From: Pelodictyon luteolum DSM 273
GTDB taxonomy: Bacteria > Bacteroidota > Chlorobiia > Chlorobiales > Chlorobiaceae
DNA: 64,000 nt
NCBI RefSeq assembly: GCF_000012485.1
Contig: NC_007512.1
Location: 1,365,001 to 1,429,000 of the forward strand
Direction of reading: 5' to 3'
Numbering within the stretch: the first letter of the stretch is position 1; each line of letters opens with the position of its first letter. The notes under the pieces were generated by a model. That model did not search any database, was not told the DNA's origin, and saw only the letters and a list, made by a program, of their open reading frames with translations. Of this stretch, positions 15,991 through 24,564 are shown one piece after another. A program made the position numbers and the translations under genes.

Positions 15991-16264
15991 CTTCCGATCT
16001 CGAAAAAGCTCATCTGGCGGCGTCATACAAAACCGGAAATGCTAAACGCATCAAGAAAATCTCGTAAATATCCAGAGAGTGCTGGCGAATCATCCAAGAA
16101 CCGGGACAGGCAAACCAGAGCGACTCAAAGGGAATCTGAAGGGGTATTGGTCACGACACCTCAGTAATAAACATCGTATCGTGTATGAGATTATTGACAA
16201 CACCGTACCCGTTTATATCATCGAGGCCAAAGGGCATTACGATGACAAGCAGATTCCCCATTGA
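15969..16264 (+). pseudogene. YoeB/Txe-type mRNA interferase toxin, frameshifted
   Basis: The reading frame from ATG 15969 gives MGKYSLVTSDLEKAHLAASY and KTGNAKRIKKIS, then stops at TAA 16065. The neighbouring frame continues LVNIQRVLANHPRTGTGKPE, RLKGNLKGYWSRHLSNKHRI and VYEIIDNTVPVYIIEAKGHY to a stop at 16264. HPRTGTGKPE-LKGNL-GYWSR-HRIVY is the characteristic C-terminal core of YoeB ribosome-dependent RNases. A one-base frame change near 16055-16070 therefore breaks the toxin, and no full toxin can be made. The downstream part alone (from 16079) is open but lacks the N-terminal half of the fold. Confidence 0.85.
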
Positions 16265-16408
16265 TTGACCGACCCCCTACCCTCGCCTCACCCGCGGGGT
16301 TTTTTCAATTACCCAAAGCCAAGCATACTCCGCAAGCCCCCCTTTCTTTGATGGCATCACTTTCTGGGTTGAACACAGCGCCGATAAAGCACATGCCGGC
16401 ATGTCATC
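16265..16408. other. Remainder of the insertion between the duplicated gene ends
   Basis: After the toxin relic there is a weak possible terminator (ACCCC at 16272-16276 with GGGGT at 16296-16300, then six T). The remaining 100 bp hold no gene or clear signal. No integrase or transposase is present between the two copies of the gene end. Confidence 0.35.
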
Positions 16409-17269
16409 TTAGAGCCAGGGCACTCCGTCCGACTCTTCAAGACTCACAACCCTCGCGTTATCGGGTACGACAGGACGCATAGAGCCGTTTCTACGATTGA
16501 ATGCGCGTTCGTCATAGGAGATGACCAGCTGTCGCTCTCCCTTTCCCTCATCACCCTGCAGCACCATTTCGATTGTGCGGGGCACCATGGCGCTTTTACC
16601 GTCCACCATGCAGGCCTCGAAGTCCTTGAAGTGCATTTCGCTCGTGAGCCGCCCCGCGCCGTCCTTTACCTGAAGCGCACGAAGTGTACCGGAAGCGGAA
16701 TCTGCGACAACCACCTTCGCCCCTGACCCTGATGCAATGCTGAAAGAGACGAGTCCGTCTCCCTTCTGCACAGAACGGATGGCCCCGGCAGGCTCAGGGA
16801 TGTCCATAAGGCCGAGCAGCGAACCTGAAATGAGCATCGGCCCCGAACTGACGCCGAGTATTTTTTCGAGGTTCCGCTCGTTGTTTCCGCCGCTGAAATA
16901 GCGGTTACGGAGCATATCGTGCACCAGCACCGAATCCCGGCCGATGAAAATATCGGCGACAGGCAGGCCGATGAACCCGGCACTTACCAGCATGCGAGAC
17001 TCCCCCCCCCTGTTCACCCGTATGCTGCAATAGACCTTGTGACGATGCTTCAGGGTTTTGAGCCATACATCGGCGTAGCCGTCAACCGAGGTGATGAAGG
17101 GCGCCGATGCCCGCACACGCTGGTACAGGGCCGCATCCCCCTTTGAAAGCACTGCTTCTCCGAGAGGCAGCTCCTGTCGGGACACCGTCCGGAAACCCGA
17201 ACAGCCGGAAACCATAACCGAAAGCGCAAGCAGGAGAGCCCACGCCAAAACACCGTTTTTACGCATCAT
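16409..17269 (-). CDS. DUF4292 outer-membrane lipoprotein
   Basis: From ATG 17269 the protein has 286 residues. It starts MMRKNGVLAWALLLALSVMV then SGCSG, a lipobox with Cys at about 23. The mature part reads FITSVDGYADVWLKTLKHRH, SAGFIGLPVADIFIGRDSVL and a C-terminal EVMHF-like/IEMVLQGDEGKGERQLVISY region, consistent with the LolA/LolB-like beta fold of DUF4292 lipoproteins found across Bacteroidota/Chlorobi. GGAAGG precedes the start, which may also be the GTG at 17272. The gene end (72 bp) is duplicated at 15472-15543. The present terminus VPWL plus TAA therefore probably came with the insertion that separated the two copies. Confidence 0.7.
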   Translation of the reverse strand: MMRKNGVLAWALLLALSVMVSGCSGFRTVSRQELPLGEAVLSKGDAALYQRVRASAPFITSVDGYADVWLKTLKHRHKVYCSIRVNRGGESRMLVSAGFIGLPVADIFIGRDSVLVHDMLRNRYFSGGNNERNLEKILGVSSGPMLISGSLLGLMDIPEPAGAIRSVQKGDGLVSFSIASGSGAKVVVADSASGTLRALQVKDGAGRLTSEMHFKDFEACMVDGKSAMVPRTIEMVLQGDEGKGERQLVISYDERAFNRRNGSMRPVVPDNARVVSLEESDGVPWL

Positions 17270-17425
17270 CACCTTCCGTTTTTCGTGCTCGCGTCACCAT
17301 AGGGGGACGAAGCTTCATTATCCTCTTTGAAAACAGCATCCTGTAAAGCACATTGCAGTACAGGTGTTTTTTCAAGTGTACCCTAAAAAACACCACCGTC
17401 AAAACCACAACCCTACAACCGCGAC

Positions 17426-18607
17426 ATGCATTCCATACATCTCAAACCGAAAGAACACCGCAGAATCCAGAAGGGACACCTTTGGGTATTCAGCAATGAA
17501 CTCAGGGAACTTCCCCGCGACATCGCCGCCGGGGAAACCGTCCGACTGCACACCCATGAAGGAAAGCTTGTAGGGGCAGGCTTCTACAATCCCAACTCAC
17601 TCATCTCCTTCCGTCTGCTCACCCGCGGCGAAGAACTGCCTGACAGGGATTTTTTCCTCCGCAAGCTCACCGAGGCCCTCGCCCTCAGAGAGAAGGTATA
17701 CCAATTGGACGACACTGATGCCTGGCGTCTTGTGCACGGAGAGTCCGATGGTCTGCCGGGACTTATCGTGGACCGGTTTGCAAAGGGCATCGTCCTGCAG
17801 GCATTCTCTGCCGGAATGGACCTCCACCTGCCCCTCATCACCGAAATCCTGCAGGAACTGCTGAAGCCGGAAGTCGTGGTAGTACGCAATGAATCCGTGC
17901 TCCGGGAGCTTGAGGGCCTTCCGCTCTATCGTGACGTGGTCGCCGGCAGCAAAACAGCGGTCGTGCAGACAATCCATGATGCAGGCATCACCTTCAAGGT
18001 CGACCTCTATGAGGGCCAGAAAACAGGGTTTTTCCTCGACCAGCGTGAAAACCGCAGGATCCTCAGACGCTTCAGCAAGGGAGCAAGGGTGCTCGACGTC
18101 TTCACCAACGATGGCGGGTTCGGCCTCAACGCACTGGCTGGAGGAGCATCCTCCGCACTGCTCGTCGATGCATCTGAAGAAGCCCTGAAACGTGCCGAGC
18201 GCAATGCCGGACTCAACGGGATGGACAACTTCAGTCTCATGGCAGGGGACGCGTTTGACGTACTCCAGCAGATGATTGATGCCAAAGAACAGTTCGATAT
18301 CGTCATCCTCGACCCGCCAAGCTTTACAAAAAGCCGGAAAAACCTTCCAGTGGCACTCAAGGCATACAAAAAGCTCAACCAGCTCGGGCTGAAGCTCGTG
18401 AAAAACGGAGGGTTCCTGGCAACCGCATCGTGCAGCCACCATGTATCGGAGGAGGACTTCCTGCAGAGCATCCATCAGGCCGCACTCCTCAGTGGCACAC
18501 AGCTCAGGATGATCTACCGCAACTCCCAACCCTTCGATCACCCGGTGCTGCTCTCAATGCCTGAAACCGGATACCTCAAATTCGCCTGTTTCTACGTAAC
18601 CCGCTGA
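17426..18607 (+). CDS. rlmI: RlmI-family 23S rRNA cytosine methyltransferase
   Basis: This 393-residue class I SAM-dependent methyltransferase has an N-terminal PUA domain (about 1-75: [40 protein letters not shown]), a central EEHAD-like domain ([17 protein letters not shown]) and a Rossmann methyltransferase ([51 protein letters not shown]). The DPPSF motif and TASCSHHV cysteine are typical of the RlmI (5-methylcytosine 1962 of 23S rRNA) group. It stands alone between the lipoprotein promoter region and its own terminator. RlmK/RlmO-type relatives share the fold, so the exact target base is inferred. Confidence 0.85.
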   Translation: MHSIHLKPKEHRRIQKGHLWVFSNELRELPRDIAAGETVRLHTHEGKLVGAGFYNPNSLISFRLLTRGEELPDRDFFLRKLTEALALREKVYQLDDTDAWRLVHGESDGLPGLIVDRFAKGIVLQAFSAGMDLHLPLITEILQELLKPEVVVVRNESVLRELEGLPLYRDVVAGSKTAVVQTIHDAGITFKVDLYEGQKTGFFLDQRENRRILRRFSKGARVLDVFTNDGGFGLNALAGGASSALLVDASEEALKRAERNAGLNGMDNFSLMAGDAFDVLQQMIDAKEQFDIVILDPPSFTKSRKNLPVALKAYKKLNQLGLKLVKNGGFLATASCSHHVSEEDFLQSIHQAALLSGTQLRMIYRNSQPFDHPVLLSMPETGYLKFACFYVTR

Positions 18608-18654
18608 ATATGCCTCTTTGGCCTGTGCTGTAAAAGCGCAGGCCGTTGATAAAA

Positions 18655-18714
18655 AAGCCCTATCTGCCATTCGCTGATCAGTTGCGGCAGATAGGGCTTT
18701 TTTTTACTTACGGC
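18655..18714 (+). terminator. Strong intrinsic terminator after rlmI
   Basis: A perfect 14-bp stem (AAGCCCTATCTGCC at 18655-18668 with its complement at 18696-18709) is followed by a T-run. It is symmetrical enough to act on both strands (A-run on the left) and so may also stop the minus-strand gene ending at 18770. Confidence 0.9.
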
Positions 18715-18769
18715 AAATGCGTCGCCAGCGACAAGCCTACGTCAAAAACCAAATCTCGGGTCGTCCCGT

Positions 18770-19840
18770 TTAGTTTTGATTGTCGTACCAGGCAACACTT
18801 TGCATCAACTCATCCGAGAGGTCAAAAATGTCTTCAAGAGATCCAATATCGAATTTCATTTCTTTTTTATTCTCCCCAAAAACAGTAACCGATTTTTTAT
18901 CGCTGGTCATACTGAAATAGAGTCTGCACACGGTTTTTCGGTTATTGTCATCTAAAAGAACAGCAAAATAGGATTGGGCATCTCGATACGCTAAACGTTT
19001 GACATCAACATTCCGGCGTAAAATTGACTTTACTATCATAAACGCCTCAAGTTCATCATCAGTTGTGACGATCTTAGTCCCTTCTTTTGGCGTCAACTCA
19101 TTCAACGCCGATTCTTTATTACTTTCTCCTTCTTTTGTCAACGCAGTCTTCAACCTTTCTGTAATGAGGTCTGATATATGCTGCTGAATTGACTTTTTGG
19201 TCAGCGAAGTAAACTGATCTAAGACTTTTGCAGTTACAATGCTGGGGTATACCTGTCGTGCAAAATACTTCACAAAATCAACAGATGGATTGATTAGCTC
19301 CTGCTTTATCAATTGCTTTAACTCATTTGTATATTTTAAATCGCTTGCGGTGTTAACTATACTATCAACGTCGAAGCTTGATTTATGAAATTTCTTCAAT
19401 TCTTCCAGTTGACCATCATTAATCTCTGTGATATCAAACTCAAGAAACGGCTTTTCATCCATTTTATTCTGTTGCACCAAATCCGAAAAGAACCTATAAC
19501 TCACCCCATTGGTCAACAAGCCAAACTTTGCCTGTGAAACATGGAAGTAGCGTAATAACTGGCCATCATGGAGATTTAAATCTTGAGCCCAGTGTTTGCA
19601 TTCAATCAAGATTGCCGGCACACCATCCTTAATGATTGCATAGTCAATTTTCTCCCCTTTTTTCAATCCAATATCCGCCGTAAACTCCGGAACCACTTCA
19701 ACTGGGTTAAACACATCGTATCCCAATGCCTGTAGAAATGGCATAATGAAGGCGTTCTTTGTCGCCTCTTCCGTTCCGATCTGCTCTTTAAGCTTTGAAA
19801 CCCTATCAGCTATGGCTTTCAGTGAATCCTTAAGGTCCAT
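18770..19840 (-). CDS. Stand-alone HsdR-N-type nuclease-fold protein in AT-rich DNA
   Basis: The product has 356 residues. The N-terminal 150 residues match the type I restriction HsdR_N domain: NAFIMPFLQALGYDVFNP, then EFTADIGLKKGEKIDYAIIK and VPAILIECKHW, giving the D-x(n)-E-x-K core of the PD-(D/E)xK nuclease fold. The C-terminal half (SFDVDSIVNTASDLKYTNEL, DAQSYFAVLLDDNNRKTVCR) is the conserved tail seen in free-standing homologues. No helicase, methylase or specificity subunit is nearby. Base composition is clearly different: I count 35% GC at 19321-19380 versus 60% at 20521-20580, so recent transfer is likely. A defence role is plausible but unproven. Confidence 0.75.
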   Translation of the reverse strand: MDLKDSLKAIADRVSKLKEQIGTEEATKNAFIMPFLQALGYDVFNPVEVVPEFTADIGLKKGEKIDYAIIKDGVPAILIECKHWAQDLNLHDGQLLRYFHVSQAKFGLLTNGVSYRFFSDLVQQNKMDEKPFLEFDITEINDGQLEELKKFHKSSFDVDSIVNTASDLKYTNELKQLIKQELINPSVDFVKYFARQVYPSIVTAKVLDQFTSLTKKSIQQHISDLITERLKTALTKEGESNKESALNELTPKEGTKIVTTDDELEAFMIVKSILRRNVDVKRLAYRDAQSYFAVLLDDNNRKTVCRLYFSMTSDKKSVTVFGENKKEMKFDIGSLEDIFDLSDELMQSVAWYDNQN

Positions 19841-20038
19841 GATGGTATGCGGGTAAGTACGTTGTCAAAGATTACCACTTCCACCAATGTACTATTATTT
19901 TTTCAGCCATAAAGCATAATCGCGGTAAAGTCGAGCACTTACACTCGTAAGACAAGCGTTGATCTTTATTAAAATGAAAGTAAATACTCCCGCATCTAAC
20001 ATCCCGGCTTTTGCGGGGAAGATGTGGTTGAGAGAAGA
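19841..20038. other. AT-rich spacer upstream of the HsdR_N-like gene
   Basis: These 198 bp share the low GC of the HsdR_N-like gene up to about 20000, then return to the normal composition at the end of the nucleotidase gene. No integrase, repeat pair or tRNA was seen that would mark an island border. Confidence 0.4.
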
Positions 20039-20629
20039 CTACCCCTGTGGCTCTTTTTCCCGCTCTTTGACGAGACGGTAGGCTTCCTCCCACGAAGAGG
20101 CCTTCGGAGCGGAGATGTGTCGGTTGGTGCTGTTGGAGAAGCAGATGGTGTAGAGGCCGCTTTCACGGAGCTGCAGGATATTGTCCGGGCTGTCCTCGAT
20201 GTATATGTCGGCACCCACTTGCGACTTCACCTTCATGAAACAGAGATCCCAGTAAGGAATGCCGTGACTGTCGAGCCACTCGACCGTCTGCTGCACGGCC
20301 GAAGCATGGAAGTAGTGGATGAAGAGACGGTGGGTGATGATGCGGATGCGGTATCCTTCATCGGAAAGCAGGCGGAGGTAGCGGCGGGCTCCGGGAACCA
20401 TCGGCATCGTCCGGAACAGTTCGCGCTGGGTGACAGCAAACCGGTGCAGGCTTTCATACTGCCCGGGGCCGCTGATGCCCCATTCGTCAAGTCCGTAGGA
20501 GACTTCCTCCGGAAGCTCATCGAGAGGCCGCTCCAGCCATTCCGAAGCGATACGACGCATGCGGTGGTAAAAATCGGCACAGACTCCGTCCAGATCGACG
20601 CCGATGACTGTTTCACGGGGGCTCTTCAT
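20039..20629 (-). CDS. HAD-family 5'(3')-deoxyribonucleotidase-like protein
   Basis: This 196-residue protein begins [20 protein letters not shown] with the HAD nucleophile motif DxDG ([10 protein letters not shown]), as in NT5C-type deoxyribonucleotidases. Motif II is a Thr in IRIITHRLF, and the late acidic motif is [13 protein letters not shown]. The inserted cap region ([20 protein letters not shown]) is also typical. The ATG at 20629 lies one base before the thioredoxin-like gene's stop codon, so the two are probably co-translated; the longer open frame upstream lies inside that gene and is rejected. Substrate specificity is unknown. Confidence 0.78.
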   Translation of the reverse strand: MKSPRETVIGVDLDGVCADFYHRMRRIASEWLERPLDELPEEVSYGLDEWGISGPGQYESLHRFAVTQRELFRTMPMVPGARRYLRLLSDEGYRIRIITHRLFIHYFHASAVQQTVEWLDSHGIPYWDLCFMKVKSQVGADIYIEDSPDNILQLRESGLYTICFSNSTNRHISAPKASSWEEAYRLVKEREKEPQG

Positions 20630-20630
20630 C

Positions 20631-21437
20631 TCAGAACGCCCTGTCGAACGACCTGCGGTGACGGATCGATACCTCATGCTCCTCGCCGAGAAAACGGAAG
20701 ATGGCGATGCAGGCGGTTCGTGATCCATCGTCATCATAGCCACGATTCCGCCGGAGCACATCAATGAACCCTTTCAGCGCACCGTCGAAATCCTCACGGC
20801 GCAAGCACTCGATTGCTGCAAGATAGTCCGCCCTGAGATCGTCCTCAGGAAATGCCGACAATGAGGCATCAAGAAGCCTGGAGAGCGTCTTCAAGGTACC
20901 CGCGAGCTCCATGTACTCAACCTCCGCATCCAGCTTCGGGGAAAGGGCGAGCACATACCCCGGTGCGGAAAAAAGCTTGAGTTTCAACAGAAGCGAGAGA
21001 GCCTTCAGATTCCCGGGTTCACTTTCAATCACGCCCTCAAGTACGGAAAGTGCCATCGAGAGCTTTCCCTCCCGTATGAACTCTTCCGCCAGCAGAACCT
21101 CTTTTGCATAAGGGCCCGGCACGGCCTTCTGGAGCCACTCCTCGATCTGGTGTTCCGCGAGCGCTCCGGTGAAGCTGTCCCGGACCTCACCTCCGGAAAA
21201 AAGCATCACGGCAGGAATGCCGCGGATCTGATACCGGGAAGCGATATCGGGGTACTCCTCGGTGTTGACCTTCACGAGTACCCACCCTCCGATATGCCTT
21301 TCAGCAAGTTTTTCGAGCACAGGGGCCAGCATGCGGCACGGCGCGCACCACTCAGCCCAGAAATCGACAAGAACCGGAAGATCATAGCTCCGATCTATGA
21401 CATCACGCTGAAAATCAAACGAAACGGGCTCAGCCAT
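20631..21437 (-). CDS. Thioredoxin-TPR chaperone of the CnoX/YbbN type
   Basis: This 268-residue protein has a thioredoxin domain at residues 1-110 ([20 protein letters not shown], then [20 protein letters not shown]) with an intact WCAPC redox site. It is followed by a helical TPR-type region ([40 protein letters not shown]). The order and size match CnoX (YbbN), a chaperedoxin that protects proteins from oxidative aggregation and hands them to GroEL/DnaK. E. coli CnoX has SxxC-type variation, but a WCxPC site occurs in many homologues. It is read divergently from copA. Confidence 0.85.
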   Translation of the reverse strand: MAEPVSFDFQRDVIDRSYDLPVLVDFWAEWCAPCRMLAPVLEKLAERHIGGWVLVKVNTEEYPDIASRYQIRGIPAVMLFSGGEVRDSFTGALAEHQIEEWLQKAVPGPYAKEVLLAEEFIREGKLSMALSVLEGVIESEPGNLKALSLLLKLKLFSAPGYVLALSPKLDAEVEYMELAGTLKTLSRLLDASLSAFPEDDLRADYLAAIECLRREDFDGALKGFIDVLRRNRGYDDDGSRTACIAIFRFLGEEHEVSIRHRRSFDRAF

Positions 21438-21599
21438 AACTTGAGGAGGGGATATGTGGCAAAAACATCGTAGGGTTACGATACCATTTATTTTTGAGTT
21501 ATGCCACCCCGCATGAGTAGCTGCCGGTTATGAGCAATGGAACCCCGGGCATGGGTATTGCGTTTGAGCTACTATGAATAAATAAACCACAGAGAGGCA

Positions 21600-23861
21600 A
21601 TGAGCAGAAAAAAATACCGGGTAACGGGGATGAGCTGCGCAAGCTGTGCAAACATCGTGCAGAAGAAACTCACTGCCATGGAGGGAGTGGAGGGTGCCGA
21701 TGTGAACTTCGCAACGGAAAAGGCGACAGTTGAACTGTCGGACGGAGCCCCTCGGCTCGAAGCCATGAACAGTCAGCTTGAAAAGCTCGGCTACCGGCTT
21801 ATGGAAGAGGAGACGGAGCCCGGTATGGAAACTACCGACAGAACGCATGCTGGCGCACCCGAAGAACGGAAGGCAGGAGAGGAGAAACTGAAGTCCCTCA
21901 GGGCCATGAAGAGGACGGTGCTTCTGGTCCTCCCTCCCGCTATTCTGATGGTTGCCGTGATGCTCTACGGCATGCTGGTCCGACCGCTCCCGCACGATAT
22001 CTATAACCCGGTGGCGATGATCATTGCCACCATCATCCTCTTCGGCCCCGGCAAACCCTTCCTGAAAGGCGTCTCGGCCTTTGTCCGTTACCGTGCCGCC
22101 ACCATGGACACCCTGATCGGCATCGGCACCCTTGCCGCCTACACATACAGCTCGGCCATAACGCTTTTTCCCTCAGTCCGTGAGTTCCTGCAGGTCGATC
22201 CCCATACCTATTTCGATACTGCCGTAATCATCATAGGTTTCGTCCTTTCCGGGAAATATCTCGAGGCCCGGGCTAAACAGAAAACGGGTGAGGCCATCGA
22301 AAAGCTCATCGGCCTGCAGGCCAAATCGGCCATCATCGTCCGTGATGGAACGGAGATGACGGTGCCGGTTTCGGAGGTCCGGCGCGGCAACCTTCTGCGT
22401 GTGAAGCCGGGAGCCGTCATCCCGGTCGACGGCATCATTGCCAAAGGCACGGCAACCATCGATGAATCAATGGTAACCGGCGAACCGGTCCCCGTTGACA
22501 AAGCACCCGGGGAAGAGGTAATCGGCGGCACCATCAACAAGCAGGGATCGTTCACCTTCACCGCCATGCAGGTGGGTTCGAATACCATGCTGTCGAGAAT
22601 CATCGCCATGGTCGAGGAGGCCCAAGGCTCAAGGGCACCGATACAGAACATGGCAGACCGCGTCGCTTCGGTCTTCGTTCCCCTCGTGCTTCTCTTCGCG
22701 CTCCTCACCCTCCTGCTCTGGCTCTTTATCGGCTCGCTCACGATGGGGTTCGCCGCAGCGCTCCCCCTGGCCATCAACAGCTTCATCGGCATCCTGGTGA
22801 TCGCCTGCCCCTGCGCTCTTGGCCTTGCCACACCGACTGCCATCATCGTCGGAGTCGGCAGGGGTGCTGAAAACGGCATCCTGGTCAGAAATGCCGAGGC
22901 ACTAGAAAAGCTTGCTGCCGCAGACACCGTGGTCTTCGACAAAACCGGGACCCTCACCTCCGGCCGACCGGTAGTCACCGACATCGTTGCCCTCAACGCT
23001 GAACCGGAACGGTCGCATATCCTCCAGCTTGCGGCAAGCGTGGAGGCCCTCTCTGAACATCCTCTTGCCCGGGCAATCGTCGAGGCAGCAGAACAGCAGC
23101 AGCTTCAGCTGCTGGAAAGCCCGGAGTTCAAGTCAATGGAAGGGTTCGGCGTCAGCGCCCTTCTTGAGGGCAAACGGGTACAGGTGCGAAAGCCAACGGT
23201 GGAGGAATCCGCCCTGCCCTCAGCCTCGTCACTCCTGGCAGAGGGGAAAACCCTTGCCATTGTCGATGTGGAGGGAAGCGCAGTCGGAATGGTTGCGCTT
23301 GCCGACACCATGAAGGAAAACGCCCGTGATGCAGTGGAGGCGCTCAAGAGGCAGGGAGTAAAGGTCATCATGATGACAGGGGACCGGGTGGAGGCTGCAG
23401 AGTGGATTGCCCGTCAGGCCGGCATCGATACCGTCATGGCAGGCGTACCGCCAGAAGAAAAGGCGGAGAGGATCAGGGAACTCCAGCGCGAAGGCCGCAG
23501 GGTTGCCATGGCGGGAGACGGCATCAACGACGCCCCGGCCCTTGCCGTGGCAGACGCCGGCATTGCGATGGCCACAGGCACCGATATCGCCATTGCCGCT
23601 GCCGGCATCACCCTCCTGAAAGGAGATATCATGAAGGTCACGGAAGCGGTGCAGCTGGCGCGTGCGACACTGCGGGTGGTGCGCCGGAACCTGTTCTGGG
23701 CATTCTTCTACAACATTGTCGGCATACCGCTTGCGGCAGGAGCCTTCTACCCCCTGTTCGGACTGCTCCTCAACCCTGCTTTTGCGGGCATGGCCATGGC
23801 GGGAAGCAGTGTATCAGTGGTTGCCAGTTCGCTCTGGCTTAAACGGATGAGAATCCGCTGA
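21600..23861 (+). CDS. copA: Copper-exporting P1B-type ATPase
   Basis: This 753-residue inner-membrane pump exports Cu(I). One N-terminal HMA domain carries GMSCASCANIVQKKL (residues 11-25). The P-type core has TGEPVPVDK in the actuator, the transmembrane CPC in VIACPCALGLATPTA (about 400), the phosphorylation site DKTGTLTSG (about 447), SEHPLARAI in the ATP-binding domain and GDGINDAPAL in the hinge. CPC plus the HP motif define the P1B-1/P1B-3 class, and Cu(I) is the usual substrate. The ATG is preceded by GAGAGG. The small divergent region (21438-21599) is shared with the thioredoxin-TPR gene. No CueR or CopZ gene is adjacent. Confidence 0.95.
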   Translation: MSRKKYRVTGMSCASCANIVQKKLTAMEGVEGADVNFATEKATVELSDGAPRLEAMNSQLEKLGYRLMEEETEPGMETTDRTHAGAPEERKAGEEKLKSLRAMKRTVLLVLPPAILMVAVMLYGMLVRPLPHDIYNPVAMIIATIILFGPGKPFLKGVSAFVRYRAATMDTLIGIGTLAAYTYSSAITLFPSVREFLQVDPHTYFDTAVIIIGFVLSGKYLEARAKQKTGEAIEKLIGLQAKSAIIVRDGTEMTVPVSEVRRGNLLRVKPGAVIPVDGIIAKGTATIDESMVTGEPVPVDKAPGEEVIGGTINKQGSFTFTAMQVGSNTMLSRIIAMVEEAQGSRAPIQNMADRVASVFVPLVLLFALLTLLLWLFIGSLTMGFAAALPLAINSFIGILVIACPCALGLATPTAIIVGVGRGAENGILVRNAEALEKLAAADTVVFDKTGTLTSGRPVVTDIVALNAEPERSHILQLAASVEALSEHPLARAIVEAAEQQQLQLLESPEFKSMEGFGVSALLEGKRVQVRKPTVEESALPSASSLLAEGKTLAIVDVEGSAVGMVALADTMKENARDAVEALKRQGVKVIMMTGDRVEAAEWIARQAGIDTVMAGVPPEEKAERIRELQREGRRVAMAGDGINDAPALAVADAGIAMATGTDIAIAAAGITLLKGDIMKVTEAVQLARATLRVVRRNLFWAFFYNIVGIPLAAGAFYPLFGLLLNPAFAGMAMAGSSVSVVASSLWLKRMRIR

Positions 23862-23882
23862 AGAGTGAAGCAGAGTGCGGGA

Positions 23883-24554
23883 TCATGAAGCGCATGGGGG
23901 CACTGGAACCGATAAGGACAATCCGAGATGGCGGAGTACGGCCAGAAACTCATCCTCTACAGCAAGAGCACCGCTGAAGCGCTGCAGGCGGGTGAGGCTG
24001 TTTTGCACGATGACGCAGTCAATGCCGGCTGCATGGGCGGAATTGAAGCCCCGCAGGGAGTCTTCAACCGCCAAAGCGTGGCATGGGTCGACACCAAGCG
24101 TCTCGAGGGCTTTGCTGTAGGGTTCGGGGTGCGGTTTAGGCCGCTCTACGTCGTCATCGGCTATGATCAGCTCGAAATGGTCAAGCAGGCCGGTATGACG
24201 GTGCATCATGAGCACCTGGTCGCGTGGACTGCCGGTCACCATGGCCAGACGGACTTTTCCAGAAAGAAAAGAGAGTGTTTCAGACACACCGGGCCGGACC
24301 GGAACTTCACCCTGAAGACATCGCATGTAGCGGCTGTTGCGCCGGCGCAACATGTCGCCGGCATCATCCTCCTGCATGCCGAGCTCAATGGCGATCTGGA
24401 GGCTCCGTTTGGCATTGCCGAGATACTCCCTCGCCCATAAGGCTTCGGTGATCTCCAGCCCCGATTCCCGGAAAAACTCCTTTGTCACATCAAAAAAAAG
24501 ACGCTCCGTATCCAGCAGCAGGCCGTCGTTGTCAAGGAGCAGCAGTTCCTTCAT
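23883..24554 (-). CDS. HAD-family hydrolase, beta-phosphoglucomutase-like subfamily
   Basis: This 223-residue protein opens MKELLLLDNDGLLLDTERLF, giving the DxDG nucleophile pair (DNDG), followed by a helical cap (ALWAREYLGNAKRSLQIAIE), motif II Ser/Thr in VRLAMVTGSPRDQV, Lys-Pro in DVERPKPHPEPY and motif IV AVEDSLRGFNSAHAAG. The order is that of subfamily IA phosphatases and beta-phosphoglucomutases. A GAGGAG ribosome binding site stands 7 nt before the ATG. The start is 10 bp after the stop of the hybrid kinase, so the two are likely one transcript, though a functional link is not obvious. Confidence 0.8.
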   Translation of the reverse strand: MKELLLLDNDGLLLDTERLFFDVTKEFFRESGLEITEALWAREYLGNAKRSLQIAIELGMQEDDAGDMLRRRNSRYMRCLQGEVPVRPGVSETLSFLSGKVRLAMVTGSPRDQVLMMHRHTGLLDHFELIIADDDVERPKPHPEPYSKALETLGVDPCHALAVEDSLRGFNSAHAAGIDCVIVQNSLTRLQRFSGALAVEDEFLAVLRHLGLSLSVPVPPCAS

Positions 24555-24564
24555 AGAGCACTCC

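Noticed and set aside
17597-18541. A 314-codon minus-strand frame opposite rlmI
   Set aside because: The plus-strand gene has both the PUA and methyltransferase motifs; the shadow has scattered cysteines and no recognisable fold.
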